A DNA stretch of 64,000 nucleotides, from the NCBI RefSeq assembly GCF_005239225.2, contig NC_133301.1:13950318-14014317 (forward strand), given 5' to 3'. This document shows positions 50,801-63,519 of the stretch, one piece after another (within the stretch, counting starts at the first letter, position 1; each line of letters starts with the position of its first letter). The translations under genes and the position numbers were made by a program. This DNA comes from Populus alba (lineage: Eukaryota > Streptophyta > Magnoliopsida > Malpighiales > Salicaceae). Under the pieces are notes generated by a model. The model saw only the letters and a list, made by a program, of their open reading frames with translations, searched no databases and was not told the origin of the DNA.

Positions 50801-53800
50801 TTCACAAAGACTAGTTTTGGCCTGCAAGCTTACCATCAAGTCCTTAGCAATAGCATGGATAGTAATTTAAATCCACCATTTATCAAAGGTTTGAATATGT
50901 TGTTACTAAGAATCAAGCTATTTGAAATGGGTTTTACCAATGGGAACTTGTTGGAAACGGTTGGTATTTTTCATGTATTTAATAAAATGTATCAAAGCAT
51001 TTATTTTGAATGTGGTCAAAACAAAATTTTCTTGGGAGCCCAGACATTGCTTTTGATTTTTTTTTTTACATGTTTATGTTGCGAGAAGAAAGACTTCAAC
51101 AACCAACAGAACTTTTCCTCTTAATAGCACCATAGCCAAAATTTTGTTTAACTTTTTTAATGTTCCCAAGAAGAAAGTTCTGTTGGCGCAAGGAATGGAT
51201 CTTCTTACATTTGAGGAAAAGTTCTGTTGATGTAATTCTTCTCGAGAAGTTGGTGTAATCATTTCAGATCTGTTGGTTGTTAAAGTAGGTAGGAGCCCTA
51301 AGCATGAGTCTTATATTTAAGGGTTTTGCCATAGTAGCACCTCGTATTTCATATTGTGATCCAACTCAAGGACCAAAACACGGATGCCATTATGCATTAC
51401 ATATACTTTTCATGTTCTTGACTTGCTTTTAGAAAGTTAGATTGTAGATCTCCACGTGCTTAGTGTTATGTAGCTTTTCCTTCATGTAATTCCATTGCTT
51501 CCATTAGAATATCAAAATGCCACAGAAGAAAAGCACTTGTAATTGCTGACTGCTTGATTCATTAATATTAAGAAATTTAAGATAATAATGACTTTCCTTG
51601 GGATGATCAAAACCGTGTTTCATGGAATGTCTTTTTTCCTATTTGTGTTGATCAATAAACACAATCATTCTTCTTTATAGAAGTGGGATTTATTATTTTC
51701 CTCACATCTTTGTGGCAGTTCGATAAAATGACACTTGTATGGGGAAAACCAAGACAGCCTCCCTTGGGGTCTGAAGAGGTAAAGCTTTTTTGCCTGAAGA
51801 TAAATTCTCTATCGCCTTTAATGATAGATCTGTCAATATGAATGTCTCTTTTTCAGTACTATTAAATGTTTGTTTTTCTTGCCTTTTATTTTGGTCTCAG
51901 TCACATCCTTGCATTGACCCAACTACTCTTTTATCTGTAAACCATGATAGTCTTTGGATGCCTGTGATTTTTACAACTCTGATTTGACATTTACTGCGAT
52001 TTCTCAATCTTATTTTTGAGAAGCTCATGTGCCAAACTCAGTGAGTTCAAGGGTTTCAGATCCCACCCTGAGAAACTACTGTCATGGTTTGTCCATTTCA
52101 TATGCTGTAGCTTCCCATTGAAGATGAATTTTATAGTACCTGTGGCCCTTAACCCCGTTTGTTTTTACTCAAGACTCTGAATGTACATGCCACTATTTTT
52201 TTTTTCTCAAAAGTTCTTTGTATTTTCAGTGGGAAATTTTCTTGGATTCTGAAGGGCGAGTCATCGATTCAAAAGCCTTAAAAAAGAGAATATTCTACGG
52301 GGGAGTTGAGCACTCAACATGCAAAGAGGTTTGTTCTTTGCTCTCAGCAAACAGTTGTTTGCTGAAACTTTTTGGCTTAATATGTTAATCTTCTTAGGAT
52401 TAACAATAATGAATATAGGTCTGGCCACTTCTGTTGGGATATCATGCTTATGATTCAACATACGCTGAGAGGGAATACCTCAAGTCAACCAAAAAGTCAG
52501 AGTATGAGACAGTAAAACAACAATGGCAGGTTTGTTGCAATTCTCTCCTTTTCATATATTACTGTGTGTTCATGAAGCTGCTTGGTATGTCCCCCCCCCC
52601 CCCTCATTGTGTGTTATTGAGGATGAAATTGTGGTTTTATGCGCAGGCTTCAAAGCTGAAGTCTTCACCTATTGTTTTCTATGCTCTTATTTTTCTTTTC
52701 ATTTCTACTTCAACTGATTCATGTAGCATGCTATTTTGTTGCCGGCATTTCACTCACTTGGGTTTGGAGGATACTATTAGGTTTAATGATCGTTAATGCA
52801 TTGTTGTGGAAAGGGAAAGAGTGATTTGCTTTCATGTTGTCTAAATTCCTATTTATAATAATCAGCTAAATAGAAGGCACAACAAGAAGTGCAATTTTGT
52901 TTCTTTTGTTGATTATGCAAAACCTTCACAGATTGGGTGCACAGTACACTCAAATAAACCATGTGTTTGTCAGGCTTTTGGCTCAGCTTTCCTTCTCTCA
53001 TAATCAGCTAAAAGGAGTGCTTTGCTTTCAAGTGCAATGGAGCCAGAGAGGCTTTAAGACCCAGTCCCAAACTAGTTTGAATTAGCTACATGGATTTTCC
53101 TTCTTTTTTTTTTTTGCTAGAATTTCTTGGGCTTGGTGGAAGTTATGTTGTACCATATCTAGGCTTTCACTTTTTAAGTTCAGATAGATGATATTTTTCT
53201 GTTTGTCAGTTTTTTAGCCTAATTACCTATATTGTCATTGGATGATTGGAAATTAGTTTTGTTTGTCAGGACAAGTGCAATACTACTTTCTAATCTGATT
53301 GATGACTTTTTTTTCCACAAAAAAATGCATGCTTTTATTTGTTCTATTCAGGAAAAAATGAGATTTCATTTTTAAAGTTAGGTTTAACCTTAACTATGAT
53401 ACTATGTTTTGGTCTCTCTGGTATGTGTCAGAACAGCTGGTTCTTTCATGCATCTCTAACAGTTAGGGTCATTGCAATTCGTCTAATCTATTTTTAAGAA
53501 GTTTCTTTTGAGCTGTAATATGTACCTTTTCTTTTGGCCTTGCAGAGTATCTCTACTGAACAGGCAAAGAGGTTTACAAAATTTAGGGAAAGGAAGGGCC
53601 GTATAGACAAAGATGTGGTATGCATGAAACTACCATAGCTGTTTTTCGAGATTTAAATTATTGATTTTACTACATAAAATAAAAAGATAATTTAAGTTAA
53701 TTTTAATGGTTGTTCTGCTGTGTTCAAGGTGAGGACTGATAGAACGTTGTCTTTCTATGAGGGGGATGATAATGCAAATGTGAATATCTTACGTGATATT

Positions 53801-56016
53801 CTTTTGACATATTCCTTTTATAACTTTGATCTTGGTTACTGCCAGGTAATAACTTAATTTGTGCAATTATTTGTTGAAGGAGATGCTGTTTGTTATCCTT
53901 TGTGACATTTATGGAGTCATTATTTTGTATTTGGTGGTTTTTTTTTATATTGCATTGAAGTAAATTTGGAAGTACCATAATACATGTTAATTGCATTCAA
54001 GGAGATTGGTTCTTTGTGCAATTTGCAACTTTTGGCGCGTAGCAGTGTTGCTTGATCTTGTTATCCCTTTCTACCTATACTCCTGTTTCTACACTTCTTT
54101 TTCATGTTACTTCTGTTTCGGTGCTTTTTCATGCGCTTTATATTGTATTCCACGTTTTCTATTCTCATTCTGATATGCATACTGTAAATAAACAAAATGG
54201 TTTCAATAAGGATAAGTCTAGTAATTCTTAGTTGCAGTTTATCTTAGTGTAGTTTCCTATGCTCTCATCCAGGCTCAGAAAACATTAGAGTGGGTAAAAG
54301 ATTACCTCTTTCCTATTGGGCAAAAAATGTTTAGTGATTACATTCAAGACCTTTTTCCCCTCATGCTTGAGAAATTGGTCTATTGGGGATGCTGAATATT
54401 CATGTCTATCCTTTTTTTTTTCTCAGGGTATGAGCGATTTACTATCCCCAATTTTGTTTGTGATGGAGGACGAATCAGAAGCATTTTGGTGTTTTGTGGC
54501 ACTGATGGAACGTCTTGGACCCAATTTTAATCGTGACCAAAATGGCATGCACTCTCAGCTTTTTGCATTATCTAAGGTCTCCCCTCTCCCTACAAGTCTA
54601 TTTTCTTTCTCTTTTCATCCCTGAAATTCGATTTTGTTTTTTTTACCATGCATCTCTTGGATTATATCCATCGTAAATTTAGATTCTGTTTTCTTAGTGA
54701 AAATCAAGGCCCTTTTGGCTTAATTAATTATGATGATCTTCTGCTTGTGTTACTGTAAAATGGATATCAAATTGTGAAGGCTAAATGATCATTATGTTGG
54801 GGTATTACAACTGTGGATGAAGGTTAGGTGGTAGCTGGATTTTCAGTAAATTGTTCTGATGGGCCACAGTTACAAGTTGAACTAACTTTTGCTATTTTTG
54901 TGGCAGCTGGTGGAGTTGCTTGATAGCCCATTACATAACTATTTCAAGCAGAATGATTGCTTGAATTACTTCTTTTGTTTCCGCTGGGTTCTAATACAAT
55001 TTAAAAGGTCAGAATCATGGATTATTTGTTCCTCTTTTCCCGCTCGTAGGATTGATGGATGTCTTTTTAATGAAGCTGCTGGCATACCCTTTCAATGCAT
55101 CTTGTTTTTCTTGCAATTACAAACATAGCATAGGGGATATACAACAGAATATTTCGCTCATATACAAGTTAAAAATATATTTGATGCTGATACCAGTTTT
55201 GGATTTTCAACTAGTTCAATTTAGCTTCAATTTAAAATTATAATAGTAGTTAGTATATTTTTGTTTCACCAAGATGAAGATACTTGCATGCATTCTGAGA
55301 TCTCTGAATCGAAAAAACTCGAATGCTGCTGGTGAGGGCTTGAGTTAGTGATGAATGGTATATACTTCACTAGTTTTCAATACAACTTCAATCTTCAACT
55401 TGAGAAGATTGATACATAATATAAAAGAATGCTGGACAATATACAAGAGGTGCATTTTTTTTGTGACTAGTATGAAACCAGTTTTGCGACAAGATGCCCA
55501 CCGGGAAAAACATCTCAAATATCACCGTGGTCCAAGTTGTTACTAAATTCAGTGATGTTTTCGTACCCTTAGTATCAAAATGTGAATGCTATGCAATGCT
55601 CTCTTACTGCTGGAGAAGAAAGGAAAGGAGGTGTTATTATTTATTTATTTATTTCTCACACTATGAATCGCCAAATCTTCAGGGAATTTGAATACAAGAA
55701 AACAATGCGATTGTGGGAGGTGTTATGGACCCATTATTTGTCTGAGCACCTGCACCTGTATGTATGTGTTGCGATCTTGAAGCGGTACCGCAACAAGATT
55801 ATGGGGGAGCACATGGACTTCGACACCCTCTTGAAATTCATCAATGAGCTGAGCGGCCATATCGACCTTGATTCAACTCTTAGAGATGCAGAGGCTCTGT
55901 GCATATGTGCTGGTGAGAATGGTGCTGCTTGCATCCCCCCAGGGACACCACCTTCGCTGCCTATCGAGAATGAGAATGCTTTACTGTATACTCAAGAGGA
56001 GGATGAAGTACTGTGA
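44861..56016 (+). CDS. TBC-domain Rab GTPase-activating protein (TBC1D15/GYP7-like)
   Basis: Fifteen exons: 44861-44923, 45028-45207, 45312-45363, 45445-45552, 46494-46578, 49505-49559, 49836-50234, 51719-51778, 52230-52328, 52419-52529, 53546-53617, 53729-53845, 54427-54576, 54907-55007, 55683-56016. All junctions are GT-AG and in phase, giving 661 residues. The N-terminal part (about 44-165: GAEVVYLKDNVTIHPT...GWQYIIVVLSSG) resembles the Rab-binding region of TBC1D15. A Ser-rich linker follows. The TBC domain (about 355-630) carries both catalytic fingers: IDKDVVR (IxxDxxR, R430) and YCQ (YxQ, Q467), so it should be active. Such proteins speed GTP hydrolysis by Rab GTPases in endosome, vacuole or secretory traffic. 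The Rab target cannot be read from sequence. From memory the Arabidopsis match is At5g52580. An AATAAA at 56103-56108 lies about 90 bp past the stop. Intron 5 is about 2.9 kb and repeat-filled. Confidence 0.95.
46770..47760. repeat. Transposon-derived insertion in TBC intron 5 (unclassified)
   Basis: This block of low-copy-looking but non-coding sequence has an internal direct duplication. A segment with AATTCCTGATTTTCGATGAT, GGAGAAGGTAACAGTG and TTTGCCTA (about 47471-47540) recurs diverged at about 47599-47663. Wording such as 'tttcacttctaggtccc' at the left edge is typical of plant retroelement debris. No pol or gag frame is visible. The edges are approximate. Confidence 0.4.
51082..51244. 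repeat. Inverted repeat (foldback) in TBC intron 7
   Basis: CAACAGAACTTTTCCTC (51104-51120) has an exact reverse complement at 51213-51229. Outside it CGAGAAGAA (51082-51090) pairs with TTCTTCTCG (51236-51244). A second, competing partner for the left arm lies at 51269-51286 (17 of 18 positions against 51092-51109). The transcript could fold into a hairpin with an about 92-base loop. The purpose is unknown; a MITE remnant or a small-RNA precursor are both possible. Confidence 0.8.
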
Positions 56017-56929
56017 TCAGATTCTTCCCATTGGTACGATATCTTCAGCATTATTTTTTGTATTCTTTATGGAATAGCTGTGTATAAATGTTGATCTTTC
56101 AAAATAAAATGTTATCAATCAAGTAATCATCAACTCCATTTTCTATCTTCCCTAAATTTAATCGTGTATAAACTTGGCTGGACCAACGTGGTCGGACCCT
56201 CGTTATTTATTATTGTTTTTTGTTCACATTTCCCAAAGAAAGGGATATGCTTTTGTATTGTTTTTGTTATATGTGGCTTTGAGTTTTAATTTATTTTTTA
56301 TTAAAATTTAAAAATTATTTTTTGTTTTAAATTAATATATTTTTTAGTGTTTGTAAATAATTTTTTTTAAAACAAATATTTTTAAATAAAAAAACAATTT
56401 AAAAAATATTAATGACTGTCAAATAGCGTGATCTTACCGTCAAGTGAAATCATCTTTGATTTATTTTGATCGAAGCCTACAAGTTTCCAGGTCGTGCTAG
56501 AAAAGAGACATCGACGTAGGGATGGCTGGACATGGGTGGTACCTATCAGCCGATTGTGATGTTTTTATTTTCCTTGGGCCCTCCTTTGGAAGAAAAAATA
56601 ATGGGATGAATGCTTGCTTGCGTCAAGATGCTGATAATTTTGTCACGTTATGCTTCACTTCAACCCCTTACCTTGTAGCCTGCAACTCCATTGCTCTGTT
56701 CTGAGGATGTCTTCGTTTTTGTGCGACTTGCATTTGCAACTCTTAAGGGTGTCACGCAGGCTAGGTGACGGATTTCTGATTCTGAGTGTCATGCTACTTG
56801 ATCTTAACCATTACATCAATATTTATTTATTTTCATTTCTTGTGTTGTAATTTTTATTTTCATGTACATGGGACTTTGGATTTTTTACTCGACTTGCATG
56901 TATCACAGGAGGAGTCTATTTGAAATTAT

Positions 56930-57105
56930 GGTAGATGTTACTGTTTAAAGTACTTTTTATTTATAAATATATTAAAATAATATTTTTTTATTTTAAAAAA
57001 TTATTTTTGATATTAGCATATTAAATTAATCTAAAAATATATATAAAAAAATAAATTTAAATTTTAATAAAACGTAATTCCAATCGTGTTCCAAAACATG
57101 CTCCA
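56930..57105. mobile_element. MITE-like element, copy G, between the TBC and MYB genes
   Basis: The family core is clear: AAATATATTAAAATAATATT, AAATTATTTTTGATATTAGCA and AATTAATCTAAAAATATAT. It ends near CGTAATTCCAATCGTGTTCC. Terminal repeats are weak. Confidence 0.55.
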
Positions 57106-57348
57106 AGAGTGTCACCTGCATGGGGCCATACATCTGTCTGAAACATATTTATCGCTAAAATATAATGCAGAATCCATAAAACAATCCTGAACAGCGCAGG
57201 AAATAGCACAGATTTTCCTATTCCATGGAGAGGTCAATCTTGTACTATTTCAAGTAGAAGTGGTCTTATCAGATGCAGGGTCATGCATGAAGTCTGATAT
57301 CATAAACTATGGCATGACAGATTGTGCGCCCATCTGTAAAATGACGTC

Positions 57349-57388
57349 TCACCAGTCACCAGTCACCAGTCACCAGTCACCAGTCACC
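57349..57388. repeat. Heptamer minisatellite (TCACCAG)n across the MYB stop codon
   Basis: Five exact copies of TCACCAG (57349-57383) plus a partial sixth (TCACC, 57384-57388). The MYB stop codon (57377-57379 on the map, minus strand) is formed by one unit, so the last residues of the protein and the start of its 3' UTR are made of the repeat. Confidence 0.95.
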
Positions 57389-58410
57389 ACCACAGCCTAC
57401 TGATTCAAACAAAACAAAAGAATCCCAGTAGGCTAAGAAAGGCTCGTCGTCAAAGACAAAAGTAGCATTGTTGTCTGGCACCATTGGAGACTCTATGTAG
57501 TAGTTCATCATGCTCTGTGCATCTTGCTGTGCCCATACATCACTTACAGCGCTTCTCTCTTCTTTCTCTTGGTTCTTCCCTTCCAATTCTTCAGTGCTGC
57601 CTATTGGACTCGTGTTGCCGGTGGGCTGGGAATCGCCAAGTGCTCGGAGTCTCTTGCTTTTGTTCTCCTTGGTGTTATTGTCGTCCTGATCAGGGTTCGA
57701 GTCGGTACCTTTTCTTTTGCCTGAAGGCAATCTCTTGTTCAAATGGGTATTCCAGTAGTTCTTCACCTCATTGTCTGTCCTACCCGGAAGTCGACCGGCT
57801 ATAAGTGACCACCTGCACGATGCAACAATAAAAATGAAATGAAAGCCAGACAAGTTAGTTGTTATATAACATCGATCTTCTAATCGGCATTGATGAAGAG
57901 GCAGGTTTTCAACGAGGACAAAGCCAAGAAGCACCGAGCCACTGACCGGTTACCAAGAAGCTTATGCATCCTAATTATCATGTCTTCTTCTTCTTGGGAC
58001 ATCCCACCTCGTTTAATATTGGGTCTTAAATAATTCTTCCACCTTAATCTGCAGCTTTTGCCACCTCTCATCAAACCTGCAACAATGCAAGTATAATAAT
58101 TAATATCCCACCTGCAGCTTTAAGCTAAAAGAAAGAAAAAATCAGCCCAGACTTTAGGTAGACTAAATCATCAAAATATATTGACCTTTATAGTCTAGTT
58201 TAGCTTTATAAAGACCACTCCTTTTGTGCAAAGAGGAGTTTGCAGGTTTGTAATCGAGTTATACAATAGATAGAGCTAAGTACCTGATTTCTTAGATACA
58301 GTTGACCAGTTGCCTTCACCATGAGTCTCTACATATGTTTTCAGGATCAAGTCCTCCTCTGGTTTCCACAAACCTTTCTTGACCTTAGGCTTTGCTTCTT
58401 TACTTTCCAT
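57377..58410 (-). CDS. R2R3-MYB transcription factor, MYB82-like
   Basis: Three exons (minus): 58284-58410, 57947-58076, 57377-57812. They are GT-AG and in phase, giving 230 residues. R2 has tryptophans at 15, 35 and 55 ([23 protein letters not shown]). R3 has Met at 68 in place of the first aromatic, then W87 and W106 ([19 protein letters not shown]). Exon boundaries are at the standard R2R3 positions. The R3 helix carries the bHLH-partner signature D-x3-R-x3-L-x6-L-x3-R (D74 to R93), with Met75 where the consensus has Leu. The rest is a divergent acidic tail ending in a W. Sequence in the repeats ([17 protein letters not shown]) points to the MYB82 clade, related to WER/GL1/MYB23 and linked in Arabidopsis to trichome development. 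The position beside the TBC gene supports this. The target genes are unknown. Confidence 0.93.
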
Positions 58411-58431
58411 CTCTCTCTCTCTCTCTCTCTC
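58411..58431. repeat. (CT)n run immediately upstream of the MYB start
   Basis: A CT run of about 20 bp abuts the MYB ATG, so the transcript would have a GA-rich leader next to the start codon. Length variation here would alter the leader only. Confidence 0.85.
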
Positions 58432-61400
58432 AATGTATCTGTCTTTCAAAAATACTTGAGTGGAGAAGAATTGTTACAGAGAAAGGTTTATATAGAGATT
58501 AAATTTTGCATGTGTGGATGTCACTATCCACCAGTAAATACCAAGCTTCACCCGTGCGTCGACATATAACACTGTTACTTGCATTAGAATCCCAAAATGG
58601 ATTGATTGGCATGAGGGCTCTGTACATGTTTTGCTTCACTTTATCTTTTCCAAGGCATTGCCACACTGTAAAAGCAAAGCAAATCCCAGTTCCACTTTCG
58701 TAATGAGAGTAGAGAGGACCCAGTTAAACGTACGTATGCAGGATCTGGGAAGTCCAACGACCCCGATGTCTCCCCCCTCCAGCTGCATGCTTTTGTGCTG
58801 TAATCTCAAGGTACCAAACAGTCGCATGGAATTTTCTTAATTAGTTATGGTCGTATTAAGTCACTTTAAGGGTTGCAGCTTGCAATAATGCATCATCTGT
58901 CACACACTTAAGATACACATCACATGGAACATGGACTGGTCGATGACAGGCGGAGGCATGGCAAAGGCTGGGGTGGGCTTTAGCCTAGATCAAGATTTTA
59001 TCAATATTTTTTAACTAATTTTATGTAAAAAAAAATTATAATTCTCAATCAACTTATCAAAAAATTCTAAAAATTTACGTGGAGCCTTCTAATATGATGC
59101 TTTAGTTTAGGTTAAAATTTTAGAATTTTTGGAGAAATTTAGAAATTTGATGAAAAATTACAATTTGATCAGTTTTACGTTATTGGAGGTAATTTTCAAT
59201 CCGACCATCAGATCAAGTTAAAATTTTACGAGGGATCTTAAAATATATCGAATAAAATCTAGTTAAGAGTTTAGGATGAATGGAGCTTGATAGTGCTAAC
59301 AAAAAAAGAACCCTCAAATAAAAGCAAAATGACTCATTAAGAGTAAAATGGTTATTTGCCATTAAAAAATAAAACAAATAAGCTCCTCCTTCCTTTTATA
59401 TGTTGCCGACTAAGCAGAAGCAGAATAAAAGAAGAAAGAAAAGAAAAGGTGAGAGAGAAATAGAAAAAAGTAAGAGAAAAACATAAAAAAAATTCAAGAA
59501 AAAAAATAAGAAGTAAGAGAATAATCTTGTAAACTTACAAAGTCCAACTTATAAAACACTAATTTAGGGAAGAATCAAGTGAAGAAATAAGAAATTAAAA
59601 TAGAAAAAAAAATTAATTACTTTGTTTTCCAGTTGACATATGATTGTTATTTTATCCTGGTTGAGGGGTTGTTATAATATTGATTCAGATTCGATTATAG
59701 ATGAATTATATTCTACAAAACATCGAAGAATGTAACTTTAATAGTGAGTTTATTTTTACTTTCACTTTAATTTTATGTATTTTCAAATTTATTTTTTAAT
59801 ATTTTGGATAGTGTATTTAAATTAAAACTTTATTATTAATTTTAAAAAATCATGTACTTGAGTTAATAATCAATCTTAAAAGATATTTATATATTTATTT
59901 AATACTTCAGGACAAAAAAATTTCCTGGCTCCGCTCTCAATCCCTCCCAAGTTTAAATTTTAGCTTGTATCTTTCAAGGTTGTATCTGGCCAGAATCTCA
60001 GTACAAAAGGAAAATATACATAATAGACAAAAACGCATTTGATTAGACAGAAACAAAAATTAAACATGTTCTTATAATAATTTTCGAGTGAATATTGTAA
60101 ATATAAAAAACACGGGAAATTAATATTTCTTCTATCTTAATTGTTTCTGTATCTTTTATCTAGAGAAACTGCATTCAAAACCCAAGAGATTGGGAGATTG
60201 GGAGACCATGGATGTCCACATTGGATACCATATATAAGGTTTATTCTACTTTATTAGGAAAAAAAATATTAACCAGTCAATCCAACGATCATGACGTTTA
60301 CATATTGAACTAGTTAATTTGTGTCTAATCCGATAAATTTCCGTAGCTTTCTTTCGGGGGAAAAAAAGTGGATATTTCTAAACTAGCTAGTTAGATTTGG
60401 TACGTGTTAAAGAAACTCTAGCTAGATATCATTGAGCTTTACAAGGCAATAAGAGCAGAATCACCCATGGTGAAATGGGAGTGTGAGAAATGAACAATGA
60501 CACCACTACCTCAAGGTACACCAGCCTTTTTGGTTCGAGTCCCACCACAAGAAATGCCATCTAGTTGGCTCATCTCCCGATCACTTTTTTCAGGTGCACC
60601 TGAGTTATAGGGGATCAGAATGATCACACTTCACCGTTCTCTAAGAAGCCAAAACATGTCATCTCATTTATCATTAATTATTGCATCTCTCTCATCATCA
60701 TTATTTTATTCGTTCCTTTTTCGAGAATATAATATAGGCTTCTCCTTTCCAAACCCTTGGCAACAAACAACGTTTTGGACCGTATGCAGGTCTAAGAAAA
60801 CGAAGAACCAGCAATGATTTTAGCCATCATTGTGAAGGCGCATGCAAGTGATGACAATGGGCTAGGTTTCACAAAAAGCTTCGGCTTGTTTCACATGGAC
60901 ATGTGATTCTTGATGAGTTGCAAATGGGAAAACAAGTTTAGTCTCTCACATTTTAATTAGAGATGGCGATCTTCCAATTAATTTACCGTCCATCTTTCAA
61001 CCAAGGCAATTAGTTTTATTTTAGGAGAATATCCAATTAGTCTATTTATTTCTTCTCATTTGGGCCACTCATTTCATTTTAATGCCTAGCTAGCAAGGTT
61101 TCCTTTTCCAACTAATTAATAAAATCCAATTCTAACAATAGTTTGATGAATTATTTCATTTTCCTGCTCTTTGTCTTTAAATAAAAACTTTAAGGGCCGG
61201 TAATCTTGTGATTAAAAAAAATATTAAAAACAATATTTAAGAGGATTGATTAAATTCTTTTCAATGTACCTGGCAAATATCATGAAATCTGTGCCTTTAC
61301 TGTTGGTTTTTAAAAACTGGAATTCAGTCATCGAGGTAATGGTAGAAATTAATCAAAATGAAAAAGTCATGGTCAGATTCAGTGTTAGAGAATAGAAAAT

Positions 61401-62384
61401 ATGAACTGTTTTTTTCTCTTTCCCACAAAGTGTGTGCTCAATTATGAAAAAAAAAAAAAGAAGAAGAAAGAAACCTTTGTGTGTGATCAGCGTGGACTTG
61501 ACTTTATTAATTACCATTGGCAAACATCATCATCAACATGATATGAAAGGTTTTAACTCCAACAATCAAAGAAATTATAATAAAAAATAATATAAACATA
61601 TTTTGAAATCTATTATATTTACGTCCACGCATAGGAAAAAGGAACTGTTAAACGAGGAAAGTGGCCAGCTTGAAACTCATTTCTGGTGTTATATTCTCTT
61701 GTAGGGAGAATTCTGTACTGCCTTGCTTTTTTCAGTCATTATCACCATAGATGTAAATTTCTCCAAACGCCCCGTGTTCATAACACTACAGGATTAATAA
61801 TCACTGTGCATGGAAAGTCATGGAAGGTGACAAATTTAGGTGGACGACAATCCATACATTGGGTTTAACTCCTAGCTCTATGTAGTGGATATGTGCTTTT
61901 ACAGGGGGAGATTAAAGCTGCACCAAAATCACCACTCCCTTTTTCACCAGACATGCTCCATGCACGGCTGTAGAATCAGCCAGTACTGCTCACTTCCATC
62001 TTCTTGCAAGGTTATCACTTGCAGGGCGGGCCATGGCACCCCCATCACAACCTGGGGAAAGCAAAATTATAGATTTTGAAGGGCCCATTTCATAATTCTC
62101 TTTGCGAGAGAGTGGCGAAGATGCTAGTGTTTCGATATTTTAAGAGGAGGATAATGAATAATAAAAAGGAAAAGAGGATCACGTTTTTTCCTGTTTTGGG
62201 AGAGAGAATGAGAGCTTTTGTGACTCTTTTATGAAATCGAAAACGAGAGTGTGTGCTGGATGAGTGGGGAAACACGATGGTTATTATTATTATTATCTCC
62301 TCCCTTTTTAATTGTCTCCCCCTTTTCTCTTCTTCTTGCTTTGTTTTCTAGCCGGTGCACAGACAAGTAGGGCTTGTATTTAGT

Positions 62385-62550
62385 GTAGTGTAATGATGTA
62401 GTGTTTGTTTTCCGGTTTTATATTTTTAAAAAAAATTATAATTTTTTAAAATTATTTTAGTATTTTTAGATTATTTTGATGTATTAATATTAAAAAATAT
62501 ATTATTTTAATATATTTCTAAATAAAAAAATACTTTAAATCTTAATCACA
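62385..62550. mobile_element. MITE-like element, copy H (inverted)
   Basis: The family core appears in the opposite orientation to most copies: ATTATTTTAGTATTTTTAGA, TATTTTGATGTATTAATAT and ATTATTTTAATATATTTCT, ending near TTAATCACAGCCTC. Confidence 0.5.
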
Positions 62551-63519
62551 GCCTCTTTTATCTTGAAAAACCGATAATTTTAATGATGCATTTGGTGCAT
62601 TGAATCATTTTTAATTTATTATTTTTTTAGCTCTTGATTTTGTTTTAATTATATAAAAAAAAATTGTAGATACAAAAGCAACAGGTATCACGTAAAAGGG
62701 TCAAAAATTACAAAATAGTAGGTAATTGGAAAAATCAATTTGAAAATATATTATTTGATTTTTTGAAAATATGATGAACAATAGGGGTTAAGAATCAAGT
62801 GATTAATTAATTTTTAAGATTTTGTATATCTTAGCGCACCCCAAGCTACAATTTCTAGGTCTGCCTGTGCTTGCTTCAAATAAACAAAATAGTAGAAGCA
62901 TTAGAACGTGGAGTCTATTTATTATTTTAAAATAGTAGGGATAAAAGATAGCTGGGACAAAAACTTTTTAAATTTCAATCAAAGGGCGCCACGTGTCCAA
63001 GAGATAAAAACAAAAACAAAAATTGTTCTAAATTAAAATATCTATATGAACATTTTAAAATCCCCAATATCTCTATCATTAACAAATGATTGCAGTATTA
63101 ATTCAGCAACATTTAATTTATTTCCACCATTTGATTAAAAAACTTTAAAATAAAAAACATATTAACAAGAGAAAAAAAATAATTATAGCTTTATAGGATT
63201 CCATCACGGGCCAAAACTAGCATCAAATAAAAACTCTCGTTGGTAGACACCAAATTTATACAACTTTATCACTAGATTTGAGAGATTTAGAGATTTGGAT
63301 TTAAAAACATTAAATTTAGATTTTGTGTTGATTTGATGGTCTAGGGGATGCTCTCAAAAAGAAAATAGCAAAAACATAAACAAGAAGAACTTTGAGTTGC
63401 TTTGGGCATACACACCGATATATGAACGCAAAAAATATATATGCTGTCTGCTTTTCTTAAGAAGTGCTTGCCTAGGCCATGCCCAGCCCAGGCGTGCCTA
63501 CGTTTGGTTGTAGTCTTAG

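Noticed and set aside
52588..52603. Poly-C run in a TBC intron and a similar one near 32155
   Set aside because: These are simple homopolymers with uncertain length and no structural partner. No i-motif or quadruplex pattern of separated runs is seen.
55060..55090. miR167-like word ATGAAGCTGCTGGCAT in TBC intron 14
   Set aside because: Only the first ten bases or so match miR167, and no complementary arm that would make a hairpin is visible nearby.
60440..60620. tRNA gene or SINE at the GGTTCGAGTCCC word
   Set aside because: The flanking bases do not fold as a cloverleaf, and no A box or target duplication was found. Only a B-box-like word remains.
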